DNA from: Micromonospora profundi
Lineage (GTDB): Bacteria; Actinomycetota; Actinomycetes; Mycobacteriales; Micromonosporaceae
NCBI RefSeq assembly: GCF_011927785.1
Contig: NZ_JAATJK010000001.1
Coordinates: 4,993,001 to 5,057,000 of the forward strand
Length of the DNA: 64,000 bases
Direction of reading: 5' to 3'
Shown: one piece after another, positions 25,391-34,853 of the stretch
Position numbering within the stretch: position 1 is the first letter of the stretch
Layout of the letters: the number at the start of each line of letters is the position of its first letter
Notes under the pieces: generated by a model
What the model was told of the DNA's origin: nothing
Seen by the model: the letters and a program-made list of their open reading frames with translations, nothing else
The model's database searches: none
Program-made: the position numbers and the translations under genes

Positions 25391-25485
25391 GATCGGGCCG
25401 TTCTCGCGTCGTCGGGGCCTGTCCGGCCGTCCGCCGCGGCCGTCACGGTTCGGCCGGCCGCGTGGCCTCACGGGTCCGGCGGGGG

Positions 25486-26475
25486 TCAGGCGTCGAGGAC
25501 GGCGCGGCCGAGTGGGGTCAGCGTGTGCAGCACTGTGTTGCGGTCGCGGTGACTGACAAGCAGGCCGGCGTTGCGCAGCACAGTGGCGTGCTGGCTGGCA
25601 GCCGCCGCTGAGATGTCGAGCCGGCGGGCCACCTCGCCGGTGGTGCAGCCGTCTCCGCTGGCCTGCAACACAGCGGCTCTGGTCCGGCCGAGCAGCGCCG
25701 CAAGCGACTCGCTGGCGACCCCTGGCGCGGTGCCGTTGATCGAGGTCAGCGCGCCCAGCCGGTCCACCGGATAGACAAGGACCGGCGGCAGCTCCGGATC
25801 GAGCAGTGCGACAGGCGTGCTCGCGCAGAAGAACGACGGCACCAGCAGCAGGCCCCGGCCGCCGAGGTGCAGCTCCCGGCTGTGCGGGTAGTCGCGCACC
25901 TCCAGCACCCCGTCCTCCCAGCGCATGGCCGGTCGAAGGCTGCTCAGCAGCCCTTCCACGCCGCCGTCGAGCAGGGCTCGTGTCCGACGGGTGCGGTCCG
26001 CCGTCACCGCGGCCTGGATCCGGCCCCAGTACGGGCTGATGGCCAGCGACCGGTACTGCTCCATCGAATCGGCCAGGTGCCGCAGCGCCCCGGCGTCGCC
26101 CCGGGCCAGGGCGGCGGCCGAGGAGGGCAGCGGAGTCTCGGCGGCCAGCAGGTTCAGGTCCCGCTGCAACAGCTGCGCCGGGGTGCTGCGGACGGCGTCC
26201 AGCCCGGCCTCGAAGCCGTCGCGGCTGGCGTACGGGGTGAGGAAGTCCGGGAAGTAACCGCGCGGCGGGTTCAGCGCGAACAGCAGCCGTAGTTGATCTG
26301 ATGCGGAATCCTGGCGCAGGTCGCGGGCGACGGCACGCCGCCAGGTCGAGGTCAGCGGATCACGGTTGCGGCCCCGCAACACGTGCAGGCTGAGAACCAA
26401 CTCCCAGACCGGGTCCGCTGTCGGCGCCACCCGGGTCCGGAGGATGTCCTCGCCAGAGAAGTGGATCTTCAGCAT
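25486..26475 (-). CDS. ArsR-type winged-helix regulator with a long N-terminal domain
   Basis: The 329-residue protein ends in a helix-turn-helix (CTTGEVARRLDISAAAASQH, then LRNAGLLVSHRDRN), as in the ArsR superfamily. The first 240 residues start with MLKIHFSGEDILRTRVAPTA, a signature shared by actinobacterial regulators of this architecture whose N-terminal domain probably binds a ligand. It is alone on the minus strand and its gene-free upstream region probably carries its own operator. The ligand is unknown. Confidence 0.85.
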   Translation of the reverse strand: MLKIHFSGEDILRTRVAPTADPVWELVLSLHVLRGRNRDPLTSTWRRAVARDLRQDSASDQLRLLFALNPPRGYFPDFLTPYASRDGFEAGLDAVRSTPAQLLQRDLNLLAAETPLPSSAAALARGDAGALRHLADSMEQYRSLAISPYWGRIQAAVTADRTRRTRALLDGGVEGLLSSLRPAMRWEDGVLEVRDYPHSRELHLGGRGLLLVPSFFCASTPVALLDPELPPVLVYPVDRLGALTSINGTAPGVASESLAALLGRTRAAVLQASGDGCTTGEVARRLDISAAAASQHATVLRNAGLLVSHRDRNTVLHTLTPLGRAVLDA

Positions 26476-26802
26476 GGGAACTCCCGTGTCGCCAGCAGAG
26501 GGATGCCGGGTGACCGCTCGACTCTACCTGGCCGGTAGTTATCTCCGTTTTTAAGTCTGAACTGAAAGACCTCGACGCCTCCGGGGCCAGTTAGGCATGC
26601 TTCCAGATGCCCGAGCACGCACCGGCACGTCTGCCGGCGCATTGAGCCGGGCAGCCCGATGATCGGGCGGCACCACGAGGGTCTGCGGCCCTTGCTCCGC
26701 AGAGGTGCCGTCCGGTCATCCGTCGGCCCATCACCCTGCCAGCCCAGGCGACGACGCTCTCCGTCGACGACGTGGCGGCGCCCGTGCTCGTACAGTGTCG
26801 GG
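26476..26802. other. Divergent intergenic region upstream of the ArsR-type regulator and NUDIX gene
   Basis: These 327 bp hold an AT-richer segment (gttatctccgtttttaagtc near 26538) that is the probable promoter of the minus-strand regulator, and the dyad gcccgat-g-atcgggc near 26656-26670. The NUDIX gene starts at GTG 26803. No separate gene was supported. Confidence 0.5.
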
Positions 26803-27420
26803 GTGCCCGACACCACCACCGCCGGACCCCTTGCCCAACCGGTCGACCCCGATGCGTACGCGGCGCTGCACGCCGACGCCACAGCGCTGCTCGAAGGCTG
26901 GCAGCCGACCCGCCCGGACGCGGCCGGCGCCCGGGACCGGACGCTCGCGCTGCTCGCCGGCGGACCGGCCGCGATGAGCCGCCAGCACCTGCCCGGCCAC
27001 GTCACCGCGAGCGCACTGGTGCTGGACGCCACCGGGTCGCGGGTGCTGCTGTGCCTGCACACCAAACTCGGGTGGTGGGTGCAGCTCGGCGGGCACTGCG
27101 AGCCCACCGACCGGACCCTGGCCGGCGCCGCGCTCCGCGAGGCCACCGAGGAATCCGGGATCGCCGGGCTACGCATCGACCCCGTCCCGATCGACGTGGA
27201 CATCCACCCGGTGCGCTGCCAGGGCGGCTCCCTGCATCACGACGTACGGTTCGCGGTGCTCGCCCCGCCCGGGGCGGTCGAGCAGGTGAGCGACGAAGCC
27301 GAGGAACTCGGCTGGTTCGCGCCGGACCGGCTGCCCGAGCCGCTGGCCGGCGGGACCGTGCAAATGGTCGCGCCGGCCCTTGCCGCCCTCAGACGTAGCC
27401 CTCTTCGCCCCGCTCCTTGA
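26803..27420 (+). CDS. NUDIX hydrolase
   Basis: The 205-residue protein contains a complete NUDIX box, G-H-C-E-(P)-...-REATEESGI within residues about 105-127, which places metal-binding glutamates for cleavage of nucleoside diphosphate-X compounds. GTG at 26803 is the likely start; longer frames add unrelated residues. Its last 32 bp overlap the 3' end of the convergent guanylyltransferase gene. The substrate cannot be predicted. Confidence 0.88.
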   Translation: MPDTTTAGPLAQPVDPDAYAALHADATALLEGWQPTRPDAAGARDRTLALLAGGPAAMSRQHLPGHVTASALVLDATGSRVLLCLHTKLGWWVQLGGHCEPTDRTLAGAALREATEESGIAGLRIDPVPIDVDIHPVRCQGGSLHHDVRFAVLAPPGAVEQVSDEAEELGWFAPDRLPEPLAGGTVQMVAPALAALRRSPLRPAP

Positions 27421-28480
27421 GCTCGTCCACCAGGGCCTTGACGCCCTGGGCCCGGTCGCGCGGGCAGACCAGCACGGCGTCGGGGGTGTCGACAACGATC
27501 AGGTCATGTAGCCCGAGGACGGCCACCAGCCGCCCGGACTGCGGCACGACCACAAGGTTGCTGCTGTCCCGCAGCAGCACACCCGGCTTGGCGTCGCTGC
27601 CGAGCACCACGTTGCCCGCGTCATCGGCCGGCAGTACCTCGCCCAGGGTGTGGAAGTCGCCGACGTCGTTCCAGCCGAAGTCACCAGGCACGGTGGCCAC
27701 CCGGCCCGCCGTGGCCGCGCCCTCCATCACCGCGTAGTCGACGGAGATCTTCGGCAGCGTCGGCCACACAGTGCCGAGGACGTCGTCCTGCTCGGGGGTG
27801 CCCCAGGAGGCCGCGATCGCTGTGACGCCGGCGTGCAGGGCGGGCTGCTGGCGGGCCAGTTCGGCGAGGAACACGTCCACCCGCCAGACGAACATGCTCG
27901 CGTTCCACAGGTGCCGGCCCGAACGGACGTACGCCTCGGCGACCTCGGCGGCCGGCTTCTCCTTGAACTCCGCCACCGTCCGCCACGGCACGCCCTCGGT
28001 CGCGTCGCCGGTCTCCAGGTAGCCGTAGCCGGTCTCCGGCCGCGTCGGGGTGATCCCGACCGTCATCAGCAGGCCCTGCTCGGCACCGCGGACCGCCTCC
28101 TGGACCGTCCGCACCCAGCTCTCCGGGTCGGCGATCAGGTGGTCGGCGGCGAAGCTGCCCATCACCGCGGCCGGGTCCCGATGTGCGATCACCGCCGCGG
28201 CCAGCGCGATCGCGGCGCAGGAGTCCCGAGGTGACGGCTCGACCAGGATGTTCTCCTCGGGCAGCCCGGTCAGCTGTCGGGCCACCGCCGCGACGTGCGC
28301 GGCACCGGTGACCACGAGGGTCCGGTCCGGTGTGGTCAACGGCGCGAGCCGCTCCACGGTGGCCTGGAGCAGCGACGCGCTGGTGCCGGTCAGCGGATGG
28401 AGGAACTTGGGGTGGCCAGCGCGGGACAACGGCCACAACCTCGTGCCGCTGCCACCTGCCGGAATGACCGCATAAAGCAT
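27389..28480 (-). CDS. manC: Mannose-1-phosphate guanylyltransferase (GDP-mannose synthesis)
   Basis: The 363-residue enzyme begins MLYAVIPAGGSGTRLWPLSR, the nucleotide-binding loop of the sugar nucleotidyltransferases, with HPKFLHPLTG and EFKEKPAAEVA further on. It makes GDP-mannose for lipomannan and glycan synthesis. ATG at 28480 gives the normal family start. An alternative GTG at 28546 overlaps the stop of the glycosyltransferase (GTGA) and would add 22 residues. The glycosyltransferase just upstream is a likely user of the product. Confidence 0.92.
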   Translation of the reverse strand: MLYAVIPAGGSGTRLWPLSRAGHPKFLHPLTGTSASLLQATVERLAPLTTPDRTLVVTGAAHVAAVARQLTGLPEENILVEPSPRDSCAAIALAAAVIAHRDPAAVMGSFAADHLIADPESWVRTVQEAVRGAEQGLLMTVGITPTRPETGYGYLETGDATEGVPWRTVAEFKEKPAAEVAEAYVRSGRHLWNASMFVWRVDVFLAELARQQPALHAGVTAIAASWGTPEQDDVLGTVWPTLPKISVDYAVMEGAATAGRVATVPGDFGWNDVGDFHTLGEVLPADDAGNVVLGSDAKPGVLLRDSSNLVVVPQSGRLVAVLGLHDLIVVDTPDAVLVCPRDRAQGVKALVDELKERGEEGYV

Positions 28481-28542
28481 CCGCACATCATGCCCGACGA
28501 ACCTGGGCGAAGTGGCACGGGTCACCTCGGGGACCGGGATGC

Positions 28543-29688
28543 TCACGAACGGGCGCGACTCCAGGCGGCGATGTGCACCTCGGCGCTGGACTCCCAGGTG
28601 AACTCCTTGGCCCTGTCGAACCCGGCCTTTGCCAGCGACAGCCGCCGCTGCTCGTCGTCCAGCAGCGCGGCCAGGTCCGTGCCGATCTGCTCCGGATCCT
28701 CAGAGGTGTACGCGACCGCGTCGCCACCCACCTCGGGCAACGAGAGGCGGGGCGTGGTCAGCACCGGGGCGGCGCACGCCATCGCCTCCAGGATCGGCAA
28801 CCCGAAACCCTCACCGTACGACGGGTAGGCGGCGATCAGCGCGCCACCGAGGAAGCCGGGCAGGTCGGCGTACCGCAGGTAGCCGGGACGCAGCAGCCGC
28901 AGGTGCGACGGGACCTCGGCCACCGCCCGGTCGATGTCGTCGTCGTGTCCCTGCCCGCCGGCGATCACCAGGGCCGGCGGGTCCTCCCGGTCGGCCACCG
29001 CCCGGGCCCAACCACGGATCAGATTGGGTACGTTCTTGCGCGGCTCCTTGGCGCCGAGGAAGGCGACGTAGCTGCTGTTGCCCAAACCCAGCCGGGCACG
29101 CACACGGGCCTTCTCCTCCTCGCTCGGCGCGTGGAAGGCGGAGTGGTCGACCCCGTGATAGGCCACGTCGATGCGGGTCGGGTCGGCGTCGAGCAGCCGG
29201 ATCAGCTCGTCCCGGGTGGCCTTGCTGGGCACGATCACCCGGTCGGCGCGGCGCAGGGAGGTCTTGATGGCGCTGCGGAAGAACGTCCGGCGGGACTTGT
29301 CGTAATGCTCCGGCTCGGTGAAGAACGTCGCATCGTGCACGGTGACCGTGACCGGGCACCCCGCCCGCAACGGGCAGGTGTAAAACGGCGAGTGCAGCAC
29401 GTGCGCGCCAACCTGCTGGGCGAGCAGCGGCAGGCCGGTCTGCTCCCAGGCGAGCCGCGCCGGGCGGTGCGCCACGGCAGCCGGAGCGGGAATGATCTCC
29501 GCGCCGGGCAGCATCCGGGTGTAACGCTCCAAGTCGGTGCGGAGACTCACGACGGCCAGTTCCACCCCCGACCCGCACACCTTTCCGAGGGCACCGAGCA
29601 GACCGTCGACGTATCGACCGACACCACCACGGTCGGCGGGGACACTCGTGGCGTCGATGAGCACGCGGGGCGGGCGACCGGCGGTCAC
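28543..29688 (-). CDS. Family 4 glycosyltransferase
   Basis: The 381-residue GT-B fold protein starts VLIDATSVPADRGGVGRYVD (sugar-acceptor side) and has the donor-binding EX7E region in YPSYGEGFGLPILEAMACAA. GT4 enzymes usually transfer mannose, glucose or GlcNAc. GTG at 29688 follows aggag. It is immediately upstream of manC with a possible four-base overlap, so it likely uses GDP-mannose in cell-wall or lipoglycan assembly at the cytoplasmic membrane. Confidence 0.9.
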   Translation of the reverse strand: MTAGRPPRVLIDATSVPADRGGVGRYVDGLLGALGKVCGSGVELAVVSLRTDLERYTRMLPGAEIIPAPAAVAHRPARLAWEQTGLPLLAQQVGAHVLHSPFYTCPLRAGCPVTVTVHDATFFTEPEHYDKSRRTFFRSAIKTSLRRADRVIVPSKATRDELIRLLDADPTRIDVAYHGVDHSAFHAPSEEEKARVRARLGLGNSSYVAFLGAKEPRKNVPNLIRGWARAVADREDPPALVIAGGQGHDDDIDRAVAEVPSHLRLLRPGYLRYADLPGFLGGALIAAYPSYGEGFGLPILEAMACAAPVLTTPRLSLPEVGGDAVAYTSEDPEQIGTDLAALLDDEQRRLSLAKAGFDRAKEFTWESSAEVHIAAWSRARS

Positions 29689-29842
29689 GGGGCGACTCCT
29701 TGTACTGGTGCGTCTGTGGGGAACAACACTCCGGGGCTCAAGCCTACGCCGGAGTGGAGGGCGGACGCTGACTGCGACCCGACGGTACGCCGACTTGTCA
29801 TCGTCTTCGAGTACGGCCCGCAGAGGCGTATCGTTCGCGCCG

Positions 29843-30532
29843 ATGGCCGACAATATTGCCCGGGTTTTCGCCGACGCGATCGCGACCGACCCGACCCGAC
29901 CGCTGCTGACCTGGTACGACGATTCCAGCGGCGACCGCACCGAACTTTCCGGCGCCACCCTGGCGAACTGGGTGGCCAAGACCGCCAACCTTCTCGTCGA
30001 CGAGGTCGGCCTCGCGCCGGGCACTCCGGTCGGCGTACTGCTGCCGCCGCACTGGCAGACCGCCGCAGTGCTGCTGGGCTGCTGGTCGGCCAAGCTGACC
30101 GTCGCCGACACGCCGGGAGCGGTGGACGTCCTGTTCGCCGCCGCCGACCGGATCGACGAGGCGCAGTCCTGGCCGGCCGACGAGCGGTACGCCCTCGGGC
30201 TGTCCCCGCTCGCCGCGCCACTGCGACAACTGCCGCCCGGGTTCGCCGACTACGTCGTCGAGGTACGCGCGCACGGCGACCACTTCGGCCCACAGCCCGG
30301 CCCCGGTCCCGGCGACGCGCACCTGCTGAGCCGCGCGGAGGCCCGCGCCACTGAACTGGGCATCGAGCCCGGCGCGCGGGTCCTGATCGACGCCGACCGT
30401 TACACCGACCCGGTCGACTGGCTGCTGGCCCCGCTCACCCGGGCGGCGACGGTGGTCCTGTGCGCCAACCTGGACGAGACGCGCCTTTCGGCCCGCCAGT
30501 CCACCGAAAAGGTCACCCAAACCCTCCCGTAA
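29843..30532 (+). CDS. TIGR03089 family protein (truncated AMP-binding-like)
   Basis: The 229-residue protein starts MADNIARVFADAIATDPTRP and contains LTWYDDSSGDRTELSGATL, then LLPPHWQTAAVLLGCWSA, as in the N-terminal third of acyl-CoA ligases, but it has no adenylation core motifs. This fits TIGR03089, an actinobacterial family of unknown function located near manC and cell-wall genes in mycobacteria. ATG at 29843 gives the family start. Confidence 0.85.
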   Translation: MADNIARVFADAIATDPTRPLLTWYDDSSGDRTELSGATLANWVAKTANLLVDEVGLAPGTPVGVLLPPHWQTAAVLLGCWSAKLTVADTPGAVDVLFAAADRIDEAQSWPADERYALGLSPLAAPLRQLPPGFADYVVEVRAHGDHFGPQPGPGPGDAHLLSRAEARATELGIEPGARVLIDADRYTDPVDWLLAPLTRAATVVLCANLDETRLSARQSTEKVTQTLP

Positions 30533-30987
<455 letters not shown>

Positions 30988-31011
30988 CCGGGCTTCGGGC
31001 TCGGCTTGGGA

Positions 31012-31084
31012 TCGATCATGGAGTTGTGGTGGGCGGAAGATGGTGATACGCGCCTTTCGCACGGCACCACAACTCCATGATCGA
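31012..31084. repeat. Palindromic element C (20-33-20)
   Basis: The arms tcgatcatggagttgtggtg (31012-31031) and complement (31065-31084) are identical to element A over all 20 bp, with the same 33-nt spacer length. Spacers of A and C agree at about 20 of 33 positions (ggcg at the start, agatg, ccttt), so C is in the same orientation as A. Confidence 0.94.
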
Positions 31085-31467
31085 CACCAGCGGGCGGGGC
31101 GCAGCGGGCGGGGCGCAGCGGGCGCGGGCGCCAGCTGGGGACGGTCGCCAGCCGGGCAGGAGTGCCGTCCGGGTCGGAGCGCCGTCCGGGTCGGAGCGCC
31201 GTCCGGGCATAGACGCCAGCCGGGGGCGCCCGCCGGGTTGGAACGTCCAGCCCTGGCGAATCCGGACCGAACGTCAGCGCCACGGCACAGACGCCAGCCC
31301 CGGGGGACACCAGAGGGACAGACGCCAGCCAGGGCGGGACCCAGAGAGGGACAGACGCCACCCAGGTCAGGGCGCCCGCCAGGCACCCACGCCAGCCAGG
31401 GCGGGGCGCCAGCCAGGGCGGGGCGCCAGCCGGAACGCGGACGCCGGCTAAGGGCGGGCGCGGGACC
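31085..31467. repeat. Low-complexity gap: gcgccgtccgggtcgga and cagccagggcggggcg units
   Basis: Short degenerate direct repeats follow element C: gcgggcggggcgca twice at 31088-31118, gccgtccgggtcggagc three times near 31165-31215, and agccagggcggggcgcc near 31390-31435. This separates a plus-strand gene from the acetoacetate-CoA ligase on the minus strand. Open frames here are compositional, not genes. Confidence 0.75.
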
Positions 31468-33438
31468 TTAGGCTGAGGTGCGGGACTGGGCGAAGGTTGC
31501 GAACGCGTTCAGGGACTCGGGGTTCGCCAACGCGCCCTTGGCCGCAGCGCGGTCGACAGGGATTCCGGTGAGAATCTTCTTGACCGGAACCTCCAGCTTC
31601 TTGGCCGAGAGGGTGCGAGGTACCGCGCGTACCTGGTGGATCTCGTCGGGGACGTGCCGGGGCGAAAGAGCGGTACGCAGTTCGCGGCAGATCTTCTTGC
31701 GCAGCGCGTCGTCCAGTTCCAGGCCGTCAGCCAGCACCACGAAGAGCAGCAGCTCACCGGCACCGCCCTCGTCGTCTTCCAGGTGTACGACGACGGAGTC
31801 GACGACCTCGGCGAGCCCTTCGACCACCGTGTAGAACTCCGCGGTGCCCAGGCGTACCCCGCCACGGTTGAGGGTGGCGTCGGAGCGGCCGGTGATGACG
31901 CAGCCGCCGCGGGAGTTGATGGTGATCCAGTCGCCGTGCCGCCACACGCCCGGGTAGACGTCGAAGTACGCCTCGGCGTAGCGGCTGCCGTCCGGGTCGT
32001 TCCAGAAGCCCACGGGCATGCTGGGCATGGGCTCGGTGATCACCAGCTCGCCCAGCGAGCCGATCACCGGGGTGCCGTCTGCGGAGCGGGCCTCCACCTT
32101 GGCGCCGAGCGCGCGGCAGGCGATCTCACCGGCGTACACCGGTAGGAGCGGGACCCCGCCGACGAAGCCGGTGCACACGTCGGTGCCGCCGGACAGCGAC
32201 TGGAGCTGGACCTGGTCGCCGACCGTCTCGTACACCCATTCGAAGCCCTCGGCGGGCAGCGGCGCACCTGTGGAGCCGACGCCGCGCAGCGCGGACAGGT
32301 CGGCGATGTCACGGGGCACCAGCTGGGCCTTGCGGCAGGCCAGCAGGAACGGCGCCGAGGTGCCGAAGTAGGTGGTTCCGGTCTCGGCAGCGAGCCGCCA
32401 CAGCCCGCCCAGGTCGGGGTGGCCCGGGTTGCCGTCGAAGAGCACGATCGTCGCGCCGACGGCCGGGCCGGAGGCCAGGAAGTTCCACATCATCCAGCCG
32501 GTGGTGGTGAACCAGAAGAACCGGTCGGCCGGGCCGAGGTCGTGGTGCAGGGCGAGCATCTTCAGGTGTTCCAGCAGGATGCCGCCGTGGCCGTGCACGA
32601 TCGGCTTTGGCAGCCCGGTGGTGCCTGAGGAGTAGAGCACGTACAGCGGGTGGTCGAAGGGCACCGGCGTGAACGTCAACGGCTCGTCGGTCGGCGCGGC
32701 CAACTCGTCCCAGCTCAGCGCGCCCTCCGGCGGGGCGCCGGCCGGGTCCAGGTAGGCGATGCTGACTGTGTGCCGCACCGACGGCAGGGCGGCACGGATG
32801 GCGGCGACCTCGGCGCGCCGGTCCACCGCCTTGTCGCCGTACCGGTAGCCGTCCACGGCGACAAGCACGGACGGCTCGGTCTGCTGCCAGCGGTCGGTGA
32901 CGCTGCGGGTGCCGAACTCGGGCGCACAGGAGGAGAAGATCGCGCCGAGGCTGGCGGTGGCGAGCAGCAGGACGTACGTCTCGCCGATGTTCGGGGCGTA
33001 CGCCGCCACGCGGTCACCGGCGGTGACGCCGAGCCGGCGCAGCCCGGCGGACACCCGGCGAACCTGTTCGCGCAGCTCGGCGGCGGTAAGGGTGACCGGC
33101 GCGCGGGTCTGGCCGTGCGCGATGACAACTGGGTCGTCGTCGGCGCGCCCGGGCATCCGCAGCACGTTCTCGGCGTAGTTGAGCGTGGCACCGGGGAACC
33201 AACGGGCGCCGGGCATTGCCCGCTCGGCGAGGGTGGCGGTCGGTGGGGTGTGCGCCACGACCTCGAAGTGGTCCCAGATCGAGCGCCAGAACCCGTCCAG
33301 GTCGGTGACCGACCACTGCCACAGCGCGTCGTAGTCGGCGAAGTCCAACCCGCGGTGCTCCCGCAGCCAGCGTAGGTAACCGCCGATTCGGGACCGATCG
33401 AGTACGTCCGCCGGTGGCGTCCAGAGCATGTCGTTCAC
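31468..33438 (-). CDS. Acetoacetate-CoA ligase
   Basis: The 656-residue enzyme has the normal length of acetoacetyl-CoA synthetases, the AMP-binding loop YSSGTTGLPKPIVHG (near 266), GWMMWNF, and the adenylation lysine region LSAKKLEVPVKK close to the C-terminus. It activates acetoacetate to its CoA thioester in the cytoplasm for carbon and lipid metabolism. GTG at 33438 has ggagg seven bases upstream, better placed than the ATG nine bases later. It stands alone on the minus strand after the thioesterase gene. Confidence 0.93.
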   Translation of the reverse strand: MNDMLWTPPADVLDRSRIGGYLRWLREHRGLDFADYDALWQWSVTDLDGFWRSIWDHFEVVAHTPPTATLAERAMPGARWFPGATLNYAENVLRMPGRADDDPVVIAHGQTRAPVTLTAAELREQVRRVSAGLRRLGVTAGDRVAAYAPNIGETYVLLLATASLGAIFSSCAPEFGTRSVTDRWQQTEPSVLVAVDGYRYGDKAVDRRAEVAAIRAALPSVRHTVSIAYLDPAGAPPEGALSWDELAAPTDEPLTFTPVPFDHPLYVLYSSGTTGLPKPIVHGHGGILLEHLKMLALHHDLGPADRFFWFTTTGWMMWNFLASGPAVGATIVLFDGNPGHPDLGGLWRLAAETGTTYFGTSAPFLLACRKAQLVPRDIADLSALRGVGSTGAPLPAEGFEWVYETVGDQVQLQSLSGGTDVCTGFVGGVPLLPVYAGEIACRALGAKVEARSADGTPVIGSLGELVITEPMPSMPVGFWNDPDGSRYAEAYFDVYPGVWRHGDWITINSRGGCVITGRSDATLNRGGVRLGTAEFYTVVEGLAEVVDSVVVHLEDDEGGAGELLLFVVLADGLELDDALRKKICRELRTALSPRHVPDEIHQVRAVPRTLSAKKLEVPVKKILTGIPVDRAAAKGALANPESLNAFATFAQSRTSA

Positions 33439-33588
33439 TGCCCTACCTCCCCTGACCACGCACGACACCGCGAATGTGCCGTGGCGACATCATGCCCTAC
33501 CCGGAAACGCCATTCTGCGGACCGGGTCCGGCCATCGACGCGGGCCCACACCACATACCGGCACTGCGGAGCATGTGGGAGTGCCCAC

Positions 33589-34113
33589 TCAGCCGTCGGT
33601 TCCGCGATGGGCTTGGATGGCTCGGCGCCGGGCGAGGCGGTGCGCGCGACGGATCTCGGCCTCCCGGTACCGGCGCTCGTCCTCCGGTGTCTCCGGCAGC
33701 ACCGGGCGGACCGTTCGCGGCGCGCCACCGACGTCCACCCCGACGAAGACCAGGTACGCGGTGGCGACCCGGACCGGGGCGTCCTCGGCGGAGTCCCAGC
33801 GCTCGGCGACCACCCGTACGCCGACCTCCATCGAGGTCAGTCCGCTCCAGTTCACCTGGGCGTGCGCGTGCACAAGGTCGCCGACCCGGACGGGCTCAGA
33901 GAACACGATCTCGTCGATGGCCGCGGTGACCGCCGTTCCGCCGCTGTGCCGGGCGGCGGCTGCCCCGGCCACGTCGTCGACGAACTTCATCAGGACACCG
34001 CCGTGGACGGTGCCGTGGAGGTTCACGTCGACGGCGGTCATGATCTTGCTGAGGGTGACTCGCGAGTACGAGGTCGGCTTGCCCGTCGGAGCGTCGGAGG
34101 GATGCTCGGTCAT
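33589..34113 (-). CDS. Hot-dog fold acyl-CoA thioesterase
   Basis: The 174-residue protein has the hot-dog segment VDVNLHGTVHGGVLMKFVDD with a conserved aspartate, and IDEIVFSEPVRVGDLVHAHA, as in YciA-type acyl-CoA hydrolases. It should release CoA from acyl chains. The C-terminal 40 residues are Arg/Glu-rich. Its start lies 23 bp from the divergent membrane-protein gene, so the two share a promoter region. The acetoacetate-CoA ligase follows 150 bp downstream. Confidence 0.9.
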   Translation of the reverse strand: MTEHPSDAPTGKPTSYSRVTLSKIMTAVDVNLHGTVHGGVLMKFVDDVAGAAAARHSGGTAVTAAIDEIVFSEPVRVGDLVHAHAQVNWSGLTSMEVGVRVVAERWDSAEDAPVRVATAYLVFVGVDVGGAPRTVRPVLPETPEDERRYREAEIRRAHRLARRRAIQAHRGTDG

Positions 34114-34136
34114 GTCGGAAACGGTACGGTGCGCGG

Positions 34137-34802
34137 ATGCGACATCTCTGGAGCTTCCTCGCCGGGTTGGTGGTGGCGCCCATCACCTGGGTGCTTGTCA
34201 CACTCGGGCAGGACGGGTCGAGCCGGACGGTCGACCGCTGGGTGGAGATCGGCACCTTCAACACAGCCAACCTGATCGAGCCGGCCGTGTACCTCGGTGT
34301 CGGCGGTGTCCTGCTGGGCCTGCTCGGCACACTGCGCTTCTCACCGGCCGGCCCACTGGTGGCCGGGCTACTGCTGGCCACCCCGTACGTCGGGATGTTC
34401 GTGGCGCCGTTCGAGGTGCGGGACGCGGTCCCGCAGGGGTGGAAGGTCTTCGGTGACCCGCTGCCGCTGCTGCTGCCGGTGGAGAACGGCACGCTCTTCC
34501 TGATCGGCCTGCTGTTGCTGATGGCGACGTTCAGCGGGCAGCGCTGGCGGCCCTGGCCGCAGGCGGCGACCACGCCGGCACCGGCGACGGCACCGGCGGA
34601 CGGCCCGCGCAGCGACGACTTCACAATGACCGACTGGCCGACGCCTGAGCCCTCGGAGCGCGACACCGCCCCGTTGACCCTTGGTTACCCGGCCGATCCG
34701 ACACCGACCGAGCCGCTGCCCCGCCGGGTGGGCGGCGAGTCGCCGTGGTCCGCCCCGCCGCGCGGCCAACCGCGCCCCGAGGACACCACCGAGATCCGAT
34801 GA
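34137..34802 (+). CDS. Small multi-pass membrane protein of unknown function
   Basis: The 221-residue protein has about four hydrophobic segments in its first 145 residues (LWSFLAGLVVAPITWVLVTL, VGGVLLGLLGTL, LVAGLLLATPYVGMF, FLIGLLLLMATF) and then a Pro/Thr-rich disordered tail ending EDTTEIR. I do not recognise a family. It is divergent from the thioesterase gene and convergent with the efflux pump gene. Confidence 0.8.
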   Translation: MRHLWSFLAGLVVAPITWVLVTLGQDGSSRTVDRWVEIGTFNTANLIEPAVYLGVGGVLLGLLGTLRFSPAGPLVAGLLLATPYVGMFVAPFEVRDAVPQGWKVFGDPLPLLLPVENGTLFLIGLLLLMATFSGQRWRPWPQAATTPAPATAPADGPRSDDFTMTDWPTPEPSERDTAPLTLGYPADPTPTEPLPRRVGGESPWSAPPRGQPRPEDTTEIR

Positions 34803-34853
34803 CCGTCGGGCGGGCCGGTCACCCGGCCCGCCCACCAACCCACCGGGCACCGG